Positions 31,139 to 42,414 are shown, numbered from the stretch's first letter. The stretch is 64,000 nt of DNA from Rhodospirillaceae bacterium (GCA_008012315.1 SSEL01000007.1:120539-184538), one strand, 5' to 3'. The notes: generated by a model from the letters alone, not told the origin. Translations and numbers: made by a program.

Positions 31139-32041
31139 ATGGCAAAGCGCCGAATTCCTCCCTTGAATGCGCTGCGTGCTTTCGAGGCAGCGGCCCGCCA
31201 CCTCAATTTCGGCAAGGCCGCTGACGAATTGAATGTCACCCGGGGTGCCATCAGCCATCAGGTCCGCGCTTTGGAGGAGTGGGTTGGGGTCGAACTCCTG
31301 CATCGTAACCAGAACCGGGTCGTGCTGACTGATGCCGGCCGGCACCTGCTGCCAGCCCTGGAACAGGCTTTCGACGGGATTGCGGAAAGTGTGGCCGATA
31401 TCCACCACCCCGACCTGAAGGGCCGCCTGGCCATCCACGCCCCGCCGACCTTCACTTCGCGCTGGCTGCTGCCGCGTTTGGCGGATTTCATCGACGCCTA
31501 TCCGCAGATCGATCTGTCGCTTCACTTCCTGCCGCCTTTTTCCAAGACACTGCCGACCGATTATGACGTCACCATCGAATATGGCGGCGGCCGCTGGGAG
31601 CATCGCTGGGTGCATCGACTGACGCCGGTCGATTTCTTTCCGCTCTGCAGTCCGCGTCTGCTGAATTCCAGCCAGTTTGCCATGCGGACGCCCAGCGACT
31701 TGCGGCACTTCACCTTGATCCACGAAGATGACGGCACCGCCTGGTCGCATTGGCTCTCGGCCGCCGGCGCCAGGCAGGTCGACGCCAGCAAGGGGCTCTA
31801 TGTCAGCAGCGCCAATCATGCTTTGGAGGCGGCGCTGCTCGGCCTGGGCGTGGCGCTCGGCGATCAGGTGATCATGAGCCAGGATATCGAGGAAGGGAAA
31901 CTTGTCCGCCCCTTTTCCTATACCTATCCCAGTCCGGCGCAATATTACGTCGTTTGCGAACGCGACCGGCTGCATATGCCGATTTTGCGAACTTTCGTGA
32001 AATGGCTGTTCGATGCCGTGGAAACACCGGTGGAGATCTAG
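31139..32041 (+). CDS. LysR-family transcriptional regulator, GcvA-like
   Basis: RRIPPLNALRAFEAAARHLNFGKAADELNVTRGAISHQVRALEEWVGVELLHR; divergent from the amidinotransferase. Confidence 0.92.
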   Translation: MAKRRIPPLNALRAFEAAARHLNFGKAADELNVTRGAISHQVRALEEWVGVELLHRNQNRVVLTDAGRHLLPALEQAFDGIAESVADIHHPDLKGRLAIHAPPTFTSRWLLPRLADFIDAYPQIDLSLHFLPPFSKTLPTDYDVTIEYGGGRWEHRWVHRLTPVDFFPLCSPRLLNSSQFAMRTPSDLRHFTLIHEDDGTAWSHWLSAAGARQVDASKGLYVSSANHALEAALLGLGVALGDQVIMSQDIEEGKLVRPFSYTYPSPAQYYVVCERDRLHMPILRTFVKWLFDAVETPVEI

Positions 32042-32189
32042 ATCTTAAGTGTAACCAAGGCGCAAACGATGCTGGCTTGACAGTCTGCTGGGCGCCACTC
32101 TTAACTATTGAAAATGACAGAAGGCCGGGGCAACCGGCACGGATTCCCGGCGGGGCGGTGATCCCGTCCGGCAACCAGGGAGAATCGTA

Positions 32190-32672
32190 ATGCCGACCGT
32201 TCGTATGACGGTAAACGGGCGTGCCGTTTCCGGTGAGATCGAAGCCCGCACACTGCTTGTCCATTTTCTCCGCAATCAACTTGGCCTGACCGGCACGCAT
32301 GTCGGTTGCGATACCAGCCAATGCGGTGCCTGCGTCGTTCATGTCGACGGGACCTCGATCAAATCCTGCACGCTGCTGGCGATACAGGCCGAGGGCGCCG
32401 AGGTCACGACCATCGAAGGATTGGCGACGGGCGATGAGTTGCATCCCATGCAGGCGGCCTTTCGCGAGCATCACGGCCTGCAATGCGGCTTCTGCACGCC
32501 CGGCATGGTGATGAGTGCGGTCGATCTGGTGAAGACCAATCCCGATCCCAGCGAGCAGCAGATCCGCGAAGGCCTCGAAGGGAATATCTGCCGCTGCACC
32601 GGTTACCATAACATCGTGAAAGCGGTGAAAGCCGGCGCAAAGGCGATGAATGCTGGGGCGATGAAAGGGTGA
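32190..32672 (+). CDS. coxS: (2Fe-2S)-binding small subunit of a CO-dehydrogenase/xanthine-dehydrogenase-type Mo hydroxylase
   Basis: [18 protein letters not shown] and [12 protein letters not shown] ... [12 protein letters not shown]. Confidence 0.9.
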   Translation: MPTVRMTVNGRAVSGEIEARTLLVHFLRNQLGLTGTHVGCDTSQCGACVVHVDGTSIKSCTLLAIQAEGAEVTTIEGLATGDELHPMQAAFREHHGLQCGFCTPGMVMSAVDLVKTNPDPSEQQIREGLEGNICRCTGYHNIVKAVKAGAKAMNAGAMKG

Positions 32673-32676
32673 GGCG

Positions 32677-35055
32677 ATGACGACAGAAACCGGCATCGGC
32701 GCAGCCGTCAAGCGCCGCGAGGATTTCCGCTTCCTGACCGGTCGGGGGACCTATACCGATGATATCAACCGGCCGCATCAGGCCTATGGCTATATCCTGC
32801 GATCGCCCTATGCGGCGGCGCAGATTACCGGCATCGATACCAGCAAGGCCAAGGCGGCGCCCGGCGTCATCGCCGTGCTGACCGGCGCCGATTACGACAA
32901 GGGCGGCTTGCCCTGCGGCTGGCAGATCCACAGCAAGGACGGCAGCCCGATGATCGAACCGGCGCATCCGCCGCTCTGCAAGGATCAGGTCCGCCATGTC
33001 GGCGATCAGGTCGCCTTGGTGGTGGCCGAAACCTATGCCGAGGCGAAGGATGCCGCCGAACTGATCGAGGTCGATTACAAGGAATTGCCGGCCATCATCT
33101 CGACCGCGAAAGCGAGCGAGGATGGCGCGCCGCAGGTCTGGCCGGAAGCCAAGAACAATATCTGTTTCGACTGGCATATCGGCGACAAGGCGGCGACCGA
33201 TGCGGCTTTCGCCAAGGCACATCACGTCACCAAGATCGATCTCGTCAATCAGCGCCTGATACCCAATGCGATGGAGCCGCGTTCGGCGGTTGGCGATTAC
33301 GATCGCGCCACCGGCGATTACACGCTCTATACGACCAGCCAGAATCCCCATGTCATCCGCCTGCTGATGGGCGCCTTCGTGCTGCAGATTCCGGAGCACA
33401 AATTGCGCGTCGTTGCGCCGGATGTGGGCGGCGGTTTCGGCTCGAAGATCTTCCATTACGCGGAAGAGGCCCTGGTCACCTGGGCGTCCGGCAAGGTCGG
33501 CCGCCCGATCAAATGGACGGCGGAACGCTCGGAGGCCTTCATCAGCGATGCCCAGGGCCGCGATCATGTGAGTCACGCCGAGCTGGCGATGGATAAGGAC
33601 GGCAAGTTCCTTGGCCTGCGGGTCAACACCATCGCCAATATGGGCGCCTATCTCTCGACCTTCGCGCCCTGTGTCCCGACCTATCTCCATGCGACTTTGC
33701 TGGCCGGCGTCTATACGACGCCAGCCATTTATGCCGAGGTCAAGGCGGTCTTCACCCATACCGTGCCGGTCGACGCCTATCGCGGCGCCGGGCGACCGGA
33801 AGCGACCTATCTGTTGGAACGGCTGGTCGCCAAGGCGGCGCGGGACATGCAGATGGATCAGGTCGAGATCCGCCGGCGCAATTTCATCCCGAAAGATGCC
33901 TTCCCCTATCAGACTCCGGTCGCATTGCAATATGACAGCGGCGATTATGAGGCGACGCTCGATCTCGCCCTGCAGATGTCGAAATGGGCCGATTTCGAGA
34001 ACCGCCGGGCGGAAGCCGCCAAGCGTGGCAAGCTGCGCGGCATCGGCATCTCCACTTATCTGGAGGCCTGCGGCATCGCCCCCTCGGCGGTGGTGGGATC
34101 GCTCGGCGCCCGCGCCGGCCTCTATGAGACAGGCTCGATCCGCGTCCATCCGACCGGCTCGGTGACGGTCTTCACCGGCAGCCACAGCCATGGTCAGGGG
34201 CATGAAACCACCTTCGCCCAGCTTGTCTCCGACGGGCTCGGCATTCCGCTGGAGAATGTCGAGGTGGTTCATGGCGATACCGCCAAGATTCCCTTCGGCA
34301 TGGGCACTTACGGTTCGCGTTCGCTGGCGGTGGGCGGTTCGGCCTTGGTCAAGGCGATGGACAAGATCATCGCCAAGGCGACCAAGATCGCAGCGCATCT
34401 GATGGAAGCCGCTGCGAGTGACGTGGAATTCAAGGACGGCAATTTCACCGTCAAGGGAACCGATAAGAGCATTCCCTTCGGCCAGGTCGCTTTGACGGCC
34501 TATGTGCCGCATAACTATCCGATCACCGAATTGGAGCCGGGGCTGGAAGAGACTGCCTTCTATGATCCGCTCAACTTCACTTATCCCGGCGGCACGCATA
34601 TTTGCGAAGTCGAGATCGATCCGGAGACCGGCATCACGCAGGTGGTGAACTTCACCGCCGTCGACGATGTCGGGCGTGTCATCAATCCGATGATCGTCGA
34701 AGGACAGGTGCATGGCGGGCTGGCGCAGGGCATCGGCCAGGCTTTGCTGGAGCGCTGTGTCTATGACGAGGATAGCGGCCAGCTCCTGACCGGCTCCTAC
34801 ATGGATTACACCATGCCCCGGGCCGATGACCTGCCGAGCTTCCAGGTCGCGACCCATGGCACCATGTGCACGCATAACCCGATCGGCGCGAAAGGTGTGG
34901 GCGAGGTCGGCGCCATCGGCTCGCCACCGGCGGTGATCAATGCGGTGATCGATGCTTTGGCGCCGCTCGGTATCGAGGATATGTCGATGCCGGCCACACC
35001 GCTGAAGGTCTGGCAGGCGATCCAATCGGCGCCGAAGAAAATGTCGGCCGCGTGA
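32677..35055 (+). CDS. molybdopterin-binding large subunit, form II CoxL type (AYRGAGR motif)
   Basis: [50 protein letters not shown]. Confidence 0.92.
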   Translation: MTTETGIGAAVKRREDFRFLTGRGTYTDDINRPHQAYGYILRSPYAAAQITGIDTSKAKAAPGVIAVLTGADYDKGGLPCGWQIHSKDGSPMIEPAHPPLCKDQVRHVGDQVALVVAETYAEAKDAAELIEVDYKELPAIISTAKASEDGAPQVWPEAKNNICFDWHIGDKAATDAAFAKAHHVTKIDLVNQRLIPNAMEPRSAVGDYDRATGDYTLYTTSQNPHVIRLLMGAFVLQIPEHKLRVVAPDVGGGFGSKIFHYAEEALVTWASGKVGRPIKWTAERSEAFISDAQGRDHVSHAELAMDKDGKFLGLRVNTIANMGAYLSTFAPCVPTYLHATLLAGVYTTPAIYAEVKAVFTHTVPVDAYRGAGRPEATYLLERLVAKAARDMQMDQVEIRRRNFIPKDAFPYQTPVALQYDSGDYEATLDLALQMSKWADFENRRAEAAKRGKLRGIGISTYLEACGIAPSAVVGSLGARAGLYETGSIRVHPTGSVTVFTGSHSHGQGHETTFAQLVSDGLGIPLENVEVVHGDTAKIPFGMGTYGSRSLAVGGSALVKAMDKIIAKATKIAAHLMEAAASDVEFKDGNFTVKGTDKSIPFGQVALTAYVPHNYPITELEPGLEETAFYDPLNFTYPGGTHICEVEIDPETGITQVVNFTAVDDVGRVINPMIVEGQVHGGLAQGIGQALLERCVYDEDSGQLLTGSYMDYTMPRADDLPSFQVATHGTMCTHNPIGAKGVGEVGAIGSPPAVINAVIDALAPLGIEDMSMPATPLKVWQAIQSAPKKMSAA

Positions 35056-35067
35056 GGGGAGGGAGAG

Positions 35068-35859
35068 ATGCATAATTTCAACTATCATCGCCCCAACAAT
35101 GTCGCCGATGCGGTGACGGCCCTGGGCGGCGCCGGGGATGGCAAGATCATCGCCGGCGGCATGACCCTGGTGCCGACCTTGAAACAGCGTTTGGCGGCCC
35201 CGTCGGATCTCATCGATCTCAACGGCATCGCGGATCTCAAGGGTATCAAGGCTGAAAGTGACGGCATTACCATCGGCGCCATGACCAGGCACGCTGAGGT
35301 GGCGGCGTCTTCCTTGGTGAAGTCGGCAATCCCAGCCTTGGCGGAACTGGCCGAACTGATTGGCGACCGGCAGGTGCGCAATCGCGGCACGATCGGCGGG
35401 TCGCTCGCCAATAACGATCCGGCGGCGGATTATCCGGCGGCGATTCTCGGTCTTGGCGCCACGGTGCGGACCAATAAGCGCGAAATCGCTGCCGATGATT
35501 TTTTCCAGGGCCTGTTCGAAACGGCGCTGGAGGAAGGCGAAATCATCACTGCCGTGCATTTTCCCAAGCCGGAAAAGGCCGCCTACCGGAAATTCGCGCA
35601 GCCGGCCTCGCGCTTCGCCCTGATCGGCGTTTTCGTCGCCAAGACCAAGGGCGGCATCCGCGTGGCGGTGACCGGCGGCGGCAACGGCGTCTTCCGGGCG
35701 ACGGATATCGAAACCGCTCTCGCGGCCAATTTCACCCCGGCGGCGGCCAAAGGTGTGAAGCTCGATCCGGCAGATTTCAACGGCGATCTGCACGGCACAC
35801 CGGAATACCGGGCGGCACTGGTTTCCACCATGGCGGCCAGAGCAGTCGAGGCCTGCTGA
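35068..35859 (+). CDS. coxM: FAD-binding medium subunit of Mo hydroxylase
   Basis: [46 protein letters not shown]. Confidence 0.92.
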   Translation: MHNFNYHRPNNVADAVTALGGAGDGKIIAGGMTLVPTLKQRLAAPSDLIDLNGIADLKGIKAESDGITIGAMTRHAEVAASSLVKSAIPALAELAELIGDRQVRNRGTIGGSLANNDPAADYPAAILGLGATVRTNKREIAADDFFQGLFETALEEGEIITAVHFPKPEKAAYRKFAQPASRFALIGVFVAKTKGGIRVAVTGGGNGVFRATDIETALAANFTPAAAKGVKLDPADFNGDLHGTPEYRAALVSTMAARAVEAC

Positions 35860-35878
35860 GACGGGCTTTCAGGAAATG

Positions 35879-35911
35879 GAAACGGCGGCAATCTTGCCGC
35901 CGTTTCTTTTT
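35879..35911. terminator. Rho-independent terminator between convergent coxM-like and msrB genes
   Basis: GAAACGGCGGCAA-TC-TTGCCGCCGTTTC followed by TTTT. Confidence 0.85.
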
Positions 35912-35933
35912 ATGCCGGTTCCTTTCGGCGCGG

Positions 35934-36320
35934 TTACTTCGGCTCGAATTTGAGCGCCGCACCGTTGATGCAATAGCGCAAGCCGGTCGGGCGCGGCCCA
36001 TCGGGAAAAACATGGCCGAGATGGCCGCCGCAATTCTCGCAATGAACTTCCGTTCGCACCATGGCATGGCTGCGATCTTCCGTTGTGGCGACCGCTTGGT
36101 CCTCGGCCGGCGCCCAGAAGCTCGGCCAGCCGCTGCCGCTGTCATATTTCGTATCCGACTGGAACAAGACCTTGCCGCAGCCGGCGCAGGTATAGGTGCC
36201 GCTGCGATATTCCTTGTTGAGAGGGCTGGAGCCGGGACGTTCGGTGCCATGCTGGCGCAGGATGTATTCCTGTTCCGGGGTCAGTTGCGCAGCCAAGCCA
36301 AAGCTCGCTTTCTCGATCAT
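35934..36320 (-). CDS. msrB: peptide-methionine (R)-S-oxide reductase
   Basis: [37 protein letters not shown]. Confidence 0.95.
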   Translation of the reverse strand: MIEKASFGLAAQLTPEQEYILRQHGTERPGSSPLNKEYRSGTYTCAGCGKVLFQSDTKYDSGSGWPSFWAPAEDQAVATTEDRSHAMVRTEVHCENCGGHLGHVFPDGPRPTGLRYCINGAALKFEPK

Positions 36321-36567
36321 CGTGAGCCTCCGTCCTTACTCAATCCTGTTTGTGGGAAAAAGATGGGGGTGAGGACACGGCGCCGCAAGCGAGCACGCCG
36401 GCTTGATGCTTGATGATGCCGATACTTGAAAGGGGGGGAATTAAAGCCCACGCGGCAAACCGATAAGCATTTATATCAGTATTTATTCTTATGTTGTTCA
36501 ATTTAACGGTTTCGAAAGATAGATCACTCCATTCTTTCCTCTTTGTTAAAGACGATGGACACGAGCA

Positions 36568-38262
36568 ATGCTGAAACGACTGACGATCGCCAGAAAGCTT
36601 TCCCTGATACCCTTGGCTTTCTCGCTCATCCTGCTCGGTGTCACCATCTACGTCCTTTACGATATGCGGTCGGGGATGATCGAAGACCGCAAGTCGAAGC
36701 TGCGGGCCCTGATCGAAACGGCGCTCAGCACCGTCAACCATTACGGGGACATGGCGGCGGCGGGCACGATGAGCGTCGAGGATGCGCAACGCCAGGCCCT
36801 GGACGCTCTGCTGAATACAAATTTCGACGGCAAGAACTATTTCTTCGTCTTCGACCGCGACGGCATCCTGAAGATGCATCCGACGCGCAAGGATCAGATC
36901 GGCGGCAATATTCTGAAGACCGACAATGCCCAAACCACAGCCAATTTCACCGGCTATCTGAAGGCCGCGACCGAGCAGCCGGTGCTCCAGGGTTTCACGA
37001 CCTTCCCCGGCCGGCGTCCCGGCTCGACCGAGAACAATACGCCCAAGCTGTTCCTCAGCGCTTTCGACAAGCATTGGAACTGGGTGGTCTCAACCGGCAT
37101 CTTCATCGATGATGTGAATGAGCTTTTCATGAAGCGCGCCGGCCTCAGTGTCGGCTTTCTCCTGATCGGCTTGCTGATCGGCATCGCCCTCACCGCCATC
37201 CTCAGCCGCTCCATCACCAAGCCGCTCAATCGCACGGTCGACGCGCTGGCAGGCTTGCGGGAGGGGCGGTTCGATACCGCCGTGGAAGCCGATGACAGCA
37301 AGACGGAAATCGGCCGCCTAACCAGCGCCTTTCTGCATTTCCGCGAAACGATGAAAGAGAGCGAGGCGCTGCGCCAGCAACAGGCCGAGGCGGAGAAGCA
37401 TGCCGAGGCCGATCGCCGCGCCAGCTTCCTGAAATTCGCCGATGAATTCGAAGCTTCGGTCGGTTCGGCGGTCGATTCCCTTGCCAGGGATGTCGGCAAT
37501 ACCTCGGCCACGCTTGCGACCTTGTCGAAGAGCGCCCAGGTTTCGGCCGAGGGGACCCAGCGCGTCAACAATGCGGCGAATTCGGTTGCCGATAACGTGC
37601 AGACCGTTGCCGCCGCAGCTCAGCAGCTCGCCGGATCGATCGTCGAGATCGGCCGGCAAATTCATGTGGCCCGCGATGTCGTGCAGAATGCCCAGGCGCG
37701 CTCGACCCAGACCGAAACCCAGGTGGCGGCGCTGGCGGAGAAGGTCGAGGCCATCGGCTCGGTGATCGACATCATCAACGGGATCGCGAACCAGACCAAT
37801 CTGCTCGCGCTCAACGCCACCATCGAGGCGGCCCGGGCGGGCGAAGCCGGGAAGGGCTTCACGGTGGTTGCCTCCGAAGTGAAGGCGCTGGCCAACCAGA
37901 CCACCTCGGCGACCGATGACATCCGCCACAATATCGAGGCGGTGCGTGAGGCAACCCGGGAAGCCGTCTCGGCCGTCCGCGGCATCGCCAGCTCGATCGG
38001 CGAATTGGAATCGGCCACCAATTCCATTGCCGCCGCCATCGAGGAACAGAATGCGGCAACCTCCGAGATCAGCCGCAACACCAACATCACCGCCGATGAG
38101 ACCCAGTCGATCACCAAGGCGATCGCCGACGTGACCGCCTCGGTCAGCAGCACCGACCAATCTGCCCGCAGCGTCGACCAATCTTCCGCAGCCATGCGCC
38201 AGAAATCCGAGGTCATGCGGAATGAGATCCGGGCCTTCCTGGATCGTATCCGCACCGCCTGA
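36568..38262 (+). CDS. methyl-accepting chemotaxis protein with Cache-type sensor
   Basis: Two TM segments, [19 protein letters not shown] cache-like region, [48 protein letters not shown] hairpin tip. Confidence 0.93.
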   Translation: MLKRLTIARKLSLIPLAFSLILLGVTIYVLYDMRSGMIEDRKSKLRALIETALSTVNHYGDMAAAGTMSVEDAQRQALDALLNTNFDGKNYFFVFDRDGILKMHPTRKDQIGGNILKTDNAQTTANFTGYLKAATEQPVLQGFTTFPGRRPGSTENNTPKLFLSAFDKHWNWVVSTGIFIDDVNELFMKRAGLSVGFLLIGLLIGIALTAILSRSITKPLNRTVDALAGLREGRFDTAVEADDSKTEIGRLTSAFLHFRETMKESEALRQQQAEAEKHAEADRRASFLKFADEFEASVGSAVDSLARDVGNTSATLATLSKSAQVSAEGTQRVNNAANSVADNVQTVAAAAQQLAGSIVEIGRQIHVARDVVQNAQARSTQTETQVAALAEKVEAIGSVIDIINGIANQTNLLALNATIEAARAGEAGKGFTVVASEVKALANQTTSATDDIRHNIEAVREATREAVSAVRGIASSIGELESATNSIAAAIEEQNAATSEISRNTNITADETQSITKAIADVTASVSSTDQSARSVDQSSAAMRQKSEVMRNEIRAFLDRIRTA

Positions 38263-38424
38263 CGGGCGGGAGACGCGCGGACAGGATGGGGACGGGTCCG
38301 GTCGCCGGCCCGGCCCGGGCGGCCTCGTCATCGCCGGCCGCTCGGCCGGTCCCGAAAGTTCCGGTTTACACATCCGGGCCGGTCGGCTAAAAAAACGCCG
38401 GAAAACCGTTGGTTTTTCAATCAT

Positions 38425-38501
38425 CGGGGCGTAGCTCAGTCCGGTAGAGTGCCTGCTTTGGGAGCAGGATGTCGCTGGTTCGAATCCAGTCGCCCCGACC
38501 A
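38425..38501 (+). tRNA. tRNA-Pro (anticodon TGG), CCA encoded
   Basis: CGGGGCG...CGCCCCGACCA acceptor; anticodon stem CCTGC-TTTGGGA-GCAGG; CTGGTTCGAATCCAG T-arm. Confidence 0.96.
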
Positions 38502-38578
38502 TCGGTCCGGTTTGGCAGTGCCGGGCCGGGATTACGGCCCAGGATGGGCGGGATTTGACGGGGACGGGAGAGTTCGGA

Positions 38579-38884
38579 ATGCAAGTCCGCATTTATCAGC
38601 CGGCGAAGACAGCGATGCAGTCGGGGCGTGCCCAGACCCGGCAGTGGATATTGGAATTTCCGCCCTCGGCACCCCGTTTTGCCGATCCGCTGATGGGCTG
38701 GACCGGATCGACCGATACCCAGCGCCAGGTGAAGCTCAAATTCGATACCAAGGAAGAAGCGATCGCCTATGCCGAGAAGCATGGCCTTGCTTACCTGGTG
38801 GAAGAGCCGCAACATCGCGCGCTGCAGCCGAAGGCCTATGCCGATAATTTCAAGTTCGACCGTATCGGCCGCTGGACCCACTGA
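38579..38884 (+). CDS. ETC complex I subunit, NDUFS4-like
   Basis: MQVRIYQPAKTAMQSGRAQTRQWILEFPPSAPRFADPLMGWTGSTDTQRQVKLKFDTKEEAIAYAEKHGLAY. Confidence 0.92.
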   Translation: MQVRIYQPAKTAMQSGRAQTRQWILEFPPSAPRFADPLMGWTGSTDTQRQVKLKFDTKEEAIAYAEKHGLAYLVEEPQHRALQPKAYADNFKFDRIGRWTH

Positions 38885-38936
38885 TCATATCGACTTGACC
38901 GTTACCGCCCGGCCGTTCGGCGGCCGAGCCTGAGCC

Positions 38937-39013
38937 GGCCCCGTAGCTCAGTTGGATAGAGCAATTGCCTTCTAAGCAATAGGTCGCTGGTTCGAATCCA
39001 GCCGGGGTCGCCA
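38937..39013 (+). tRNA. tRNA-Arg (anticodon TCT), CCA encoded
   Basis: GGCCCCG...CGGGGTCGCCA acceptor; anticodon loop CTTCTAA; CTGGTTCGAATCCAG T-arm. Confidence 0.95.
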
Positions 39014-39145
39014 AACCACCCGTTGAATAGTTTCCCAGGTTTCCGGTCGCTTCATGTCTCCTCGGCCTTGCCGTTTCAGTGACGGATCGGCGGGAACCTT
39101 TCGAAGCGGACAATGTTATTCGGGCGACTGGCAACGGAGGGGGCA

Positions 39146-39400
39146 ATGTTGGGCGTCTTGATCAGTGCGCTTTTCATCTATGTCGCGGTCCTCGGTTATT
39201 TCCTGCCCTATTTTCTCGCGGACCGGCGCCGTCATCCGAATGCGACAGCGATCTTTTTCCTGACGGCATTGCTCGGCTGGACCGGTCTCGGCTGGGGCAT
39301 TGCGCTGCTTTGGGCAATGACCGCGCGGGGTGAGGGAGGCCGCAAGCCACGGCCCGGCTTGCCGACGACGGCTATCCGTGCGGATACGCCCGCACCCTGA
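39146..39400 (+). CDS. superinfection immunity-like small membrane protein
   Basis: MLGVLISALFIYVAVLGYFLPYFLADRRRHPNATAIFFLTALLGWTGLGWGIALLWAM resembles the Imm_superinfect family. Confidence 0.65.
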   Translation: MLGVLISALFIYVAVLGYFLPYFLADRRRHPNATAIFFLTALLGWTGLGWGIALLWAMTARGEGGRKPRPGLPTTAIRADTPAP

Positions 39401-39473
39401 TCCGGCGCCCGATCGATGCGACTGTCCGCTAGGGCGGTCTGCGTGGCGACCTATTTTTTATTATAGCGATCTA

Positions 39474-39689
39474 CTACAGGGGCTTGCTGAAATAGCGTGC
39501 CAGCGTTTCCGTTTGCGGCCCGACTTTGGCAATAGCCCGGCGCAACTCTTCCAAAGAAATATCCCATTTCGTCGCCCAATACCTGAGATCGTCATCGGCA
39601 TAGACATTGACGGTGCGGCCTGTCGGTTGTGACGAGGTCGACCGTGTCGCGCTGCTCTGTGTGCGGGATGGGACATCTCTGCCAGACAT
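39474..39689 (-). CDS. DUF3606-like small protein
   Basis: NVYADDDLRYWATKWDISLEELRRAIAKVGPQTETLARYF. Confidence 0.65.
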   Translation of the reverse strand: MSGRDVPSRTQSSATRSTSSQPTGRTVNVYADDDLRYWATKWDISLEELRRAIAKVGPQTETLARYFSKPL

Positions 39690-40084
39690 GTAGGGTCCTT
39701 CTCGTAAAGCATCCCGATCCTGGGCGGAGTCTACAAAGAACGATGGAGATCGACGTCTATTCCCTCGACCTATGCTCACCCAGGGCGAAGAACTGCGCCA
39801 AGTGCTGCTGACCTCAACCTGTCGCCAATCCGGAATTCGCATTCATATGCTCCGCGTTCGCTCCATATGCGTTCGGTCTTCGATGATAACTATCGACATA
39901 GCATGAGTGTTCCCGCGGGCATGTTCCCCCGGCATCGTGCTCGTGTTCAGCGCGCCCACTGCCATGCAGCGTTGAACCTGGGACCATGCGAGTGAAGTGG
40001 TGACATTGAGATCGTCTGGTCGCTATCCGATGGATTTGATCGAGGCAGAGGGAACGTTTCGCCGAAACCCCGTGTTACTCAACT

Positions 40085-40567
40085 ATGTTATTGGGGATAA
40101 TATTCCTTTTGGGGCCGTTGAAGGTTTTGCCAGATCAGGAGTTAGACTTTGGGGATCGTATTTTGAATGCATCGCGTGCATCACCGGAGCCAGATAACGG
40201 CCGGGAGCCAACTCATATTTTGGTTGTCGAGGATGAAGTCATAACGCGCAGCGTTGCCGCGGAGTTCCTTCGTGAATCGGGTTTTGTCGTGATCGAAGCG
40301 GCATCGGGTGATGAGGCTTGGCACTATTTGACCTGCGGCGGGAAGGCCGATCTTGTCTTCACCGATCTGAAGATGCCCGGCGCCATTCAAGGGGAACAAC
40401 TGATCGATCACGTCCGGGCGAATTTTCCGGCGATGAAAATAATCGTGACGTCAGGCAACGGTGGTCCTCTTGCCGCTGTTACCTACAGTGAGTTCATGCA
40501 GAAGCCCTATGACCTTGACGAGGTCTTGGACCGCATCGTGAAATCGCTGGGAATTGATAAACCGTGA
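40085..40567 (+). CDS. single-domain response regulator (start uncertain)
   Basis: THILVVEDEVITRSVAAEFLRESGF...DLVFTDLKMPG...IIVTSGNGG...FMQKPYDLDEV. Confidence 0.85.
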   Translation: MLLGIIFLLGPLKVLPDQELDFGDRILNASRASPEPDNGREPTHILVVEDEVITRSVAAEFLRESGFVVIEAASGDEAWHYLTCGGKADLVFTDLKMPGAIQGEQLIDHVRANFPAMKIIVTSGNGGPLAAVTYSEFMQKPYDLDEVLDRIVKSLGIDKP

Positions 40568-40950
40568 AGCAATCCACCATCGCGCTCGTCGAAACCGATA
40601 TTCTTATCCGATATCCGCTCGCTCTCTATCTCCGGGAATGCGGCTACAGCGTTTTGGAAGCCTCGACGATTGAAGAGGCCCATCAACTGGCGACAACGGC
40701 GGATCTGGCGATCGACATCTTCCTGCTCGATATCGCCTCGCTCGGCGATGCCGGCTTTGCCTTGGCGCAAGAGCTGCGGCAATTGAATAAGGACTGGGAG
40801 ATTCTCACGATCGGCTCGGTGACGCGTGCCGTGAAGACAGCTGCCGATTTATGCGAGGAAGGTCCGGATCCGTCACGCGCAGCCGACCACGAGAGCGTTC
40901 TTGCATTGATCCAGAAACGCCTGACGATGCGTGACAAACGCTCTGCCTAG
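40564..40950 (+). CDS. degenerate (pseudo-)receiver domain protein
   Basis: TIALVETDILIRYPLALYLRECGYSVLEAS...DIFLLDIASLGDAG; phospho-Asp retained but KP motif missing; overlaps the previous gene by 4 nt. Confidence 0.7.
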   Translation: MKQSTIALVETDILIRYPLALYLRECGYSVLEASTIEEAHQLATTADLAIDIFLLDIASLGDAGFALAQELRQLNKDWEILTIGSVTRAVKTAADLCEEGPDPSRAADHESVLALIQKRLTMRDKRSA

Positions 40951-41154
40951 AATGCCCGTGGTCCACCGGCTGCGCGTCGTTCCGCTGCTTCTTCAAGCCT
41001 TGCAGCCGATCCAATACAATTAAAATCTTATTCGATAATCCTCACTATCATGTACGTGGGTGGGTTACCGTTGTCGTCAATTGTTCACACGGGCGATTGA
41101 GCGGAACAGGAGTTTGCACGCCGGGATCGCCTGGATCATCTGGGGGTTTGCGGC

Positions 41155-42099
41155 ATGTTGAGCTCGTGGCGGCTTTTTAAGCTGTATATATACGCATGGT
41201 GGGAAGGATATGACGCCGACGAATTGGCGGCATTCTATGAGAAGCAATCTCAACCGGCAGGTCCCATAGTCGAGGAAGAAGCGGAAAAGCAGATAACCAT
41301 TCCCCCTCTGGCGCCGTGGGAAACGGCGCGTATCCGCATCGTCCAATTGATCTGGGGGGCCGGCTGGGACAAGCCCGGCGGTCCGGAACATGTCTTGCGT
41401 TTGGTGAAGCCTTTCAGCCTCGATCCCAGCAAAAGCATCATGGAGTTCGGCGCCGGCCTCGGCGGCGGTGCGCGGGCAATCGCACATGATTGTGCGGTTT
41501 GGGTCACAGCCTTGGAAGGAGATGCGGAACTCACCAAGGGCGGAAAGAATCTATCCGTTCTGGCGGGGTTGGATCGCAAGGCGGAAATGCAGCTCCATGT
41601 GCCGGCCGATTTCCGGCCGGGCTCAAAACATTTCGACTGCATTCTCTCGGCGGAATCGCTCTTCGCCTATCCCGGCAAATACGACCTCCTCGCTCAGTTC
41701 CAGGAGACGTTGAAGGTCCAAGGCCAGATGAGTATCACGGATTTCGTGCTGGCGCCGGATGCCTCACCCGAGGATGAGCGCCTGCGCGGCATCGATGATC
41801 GACCGGTGGAGTTGTGGCGGGTGGATCAGTACGAATCCCGGTTTCGCGAACTCAATCTCGATCTTCGCATTACCGAAGACATCACCGAGCAATATCGCAA
41901 ACTGATTCTGGCGGGGCTGGCAAACTTCGCTCACGGGGATGAGCTCACCTTGGCAACGGCGCGCGCCTATCCGGCGGCTGTCGCAGCCGAGCTCGATAAG
42001 TGGACCGCCCGGTTGACCGCTTTGGATGCCGGTCTGCTGCAGGTCGTCCGGCTGTTCGTGATCAAGAAGGGTGGGGCAAAGCTGATGTCCGATTGGTAA
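41155..42099 (+). CDS. class I SAM-dependent methyltransferase
   Basis: SIMEFGAGLGGGARAIAHDCAVWVTALEGD; FDCILSAESLFAYPGKYDLLAQFQETLKVQGQMSITDF. Confidence 0.8.
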   Translation: MLSSWRLFKLYIYAWWEGYDADELAAFYEKQSQPAGPIVEEEAEKQITIPPLAPWETARIRIVQLIWGAGWDKPGGPEHVLRLVKPFSLDPSKSIMEFGAGLGGGARAIAHDCAVWVTALEGDAELTKGGKNLSVLAGLDRKAEMQLHVPADFRPGSKHFDCILSAESLFAYPGKYDLLAQFQETLKVQGQMSITDFVLAPDASPEDERLRGIDDRPVELWRVDQYESRFRELNLDLRITEDITEQYRKLILAGLANFAHGDELTLATARAYPAAVAAELDKWTARLTALDAGLLQVVRLFVIKKGGAKLMSDW

Positions 42100-42210
42100 G
42101 GTGGTGGCGTATCCGGGAACAGGCGTCCGGCGATGCGGTTTACTTGACGAGAGCATATTCCATCAGAGTGTGTTCCATCAGGGTCCAGCAGGACATGACG
42201 GAGGATCACG

Positions 42211-42414
42211 ATGCCGGGATTCAGCTGGGAAATCTTTTTTGCCATTGGCGCATTACTACTCATCGGCGGTCTCATCTGGGGTGTCTCGCGGTCTAAGACC
42301 CGGAATCGCGCCAACGACGAGATCACGCAGGAAGCGACCCGCGCTCAATATGAGCAACCTGAGAAATATGAACAGGAAATTCGGCCGGAGCTGGTGCGCA
42401 AGCTGAAGCGCTGA
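42211..42414 (+). CDS. small single-TM hypothetical protein
   Basis: MPGFSWEIFFAIGALLLIGGLIWGVSRSKTRNRANDE...; RBS-like GGAGGA upstream. Confidence 0.55.
   Translation: MPGFSWEIFFAIGALLLIGGLIWGVSRSKTRNRANDEITQEATRAQYEQPEKYEQEIRPELVRKLKR

Noticed and set aside
32404-35793. 1129-aa minus-strand ORF
   Set aside because: Entirely antisense to the clear coxSLM-type genes; low-complexity Arg/His/Asp-rich shadow ORF typical of high-GC DNA
38425-39013. Integrated element at the tRNA genes
   Set aside because: No integrase, no att-like direct repeats noticed, and the enclosed gene is an NDUFS4-like core gene
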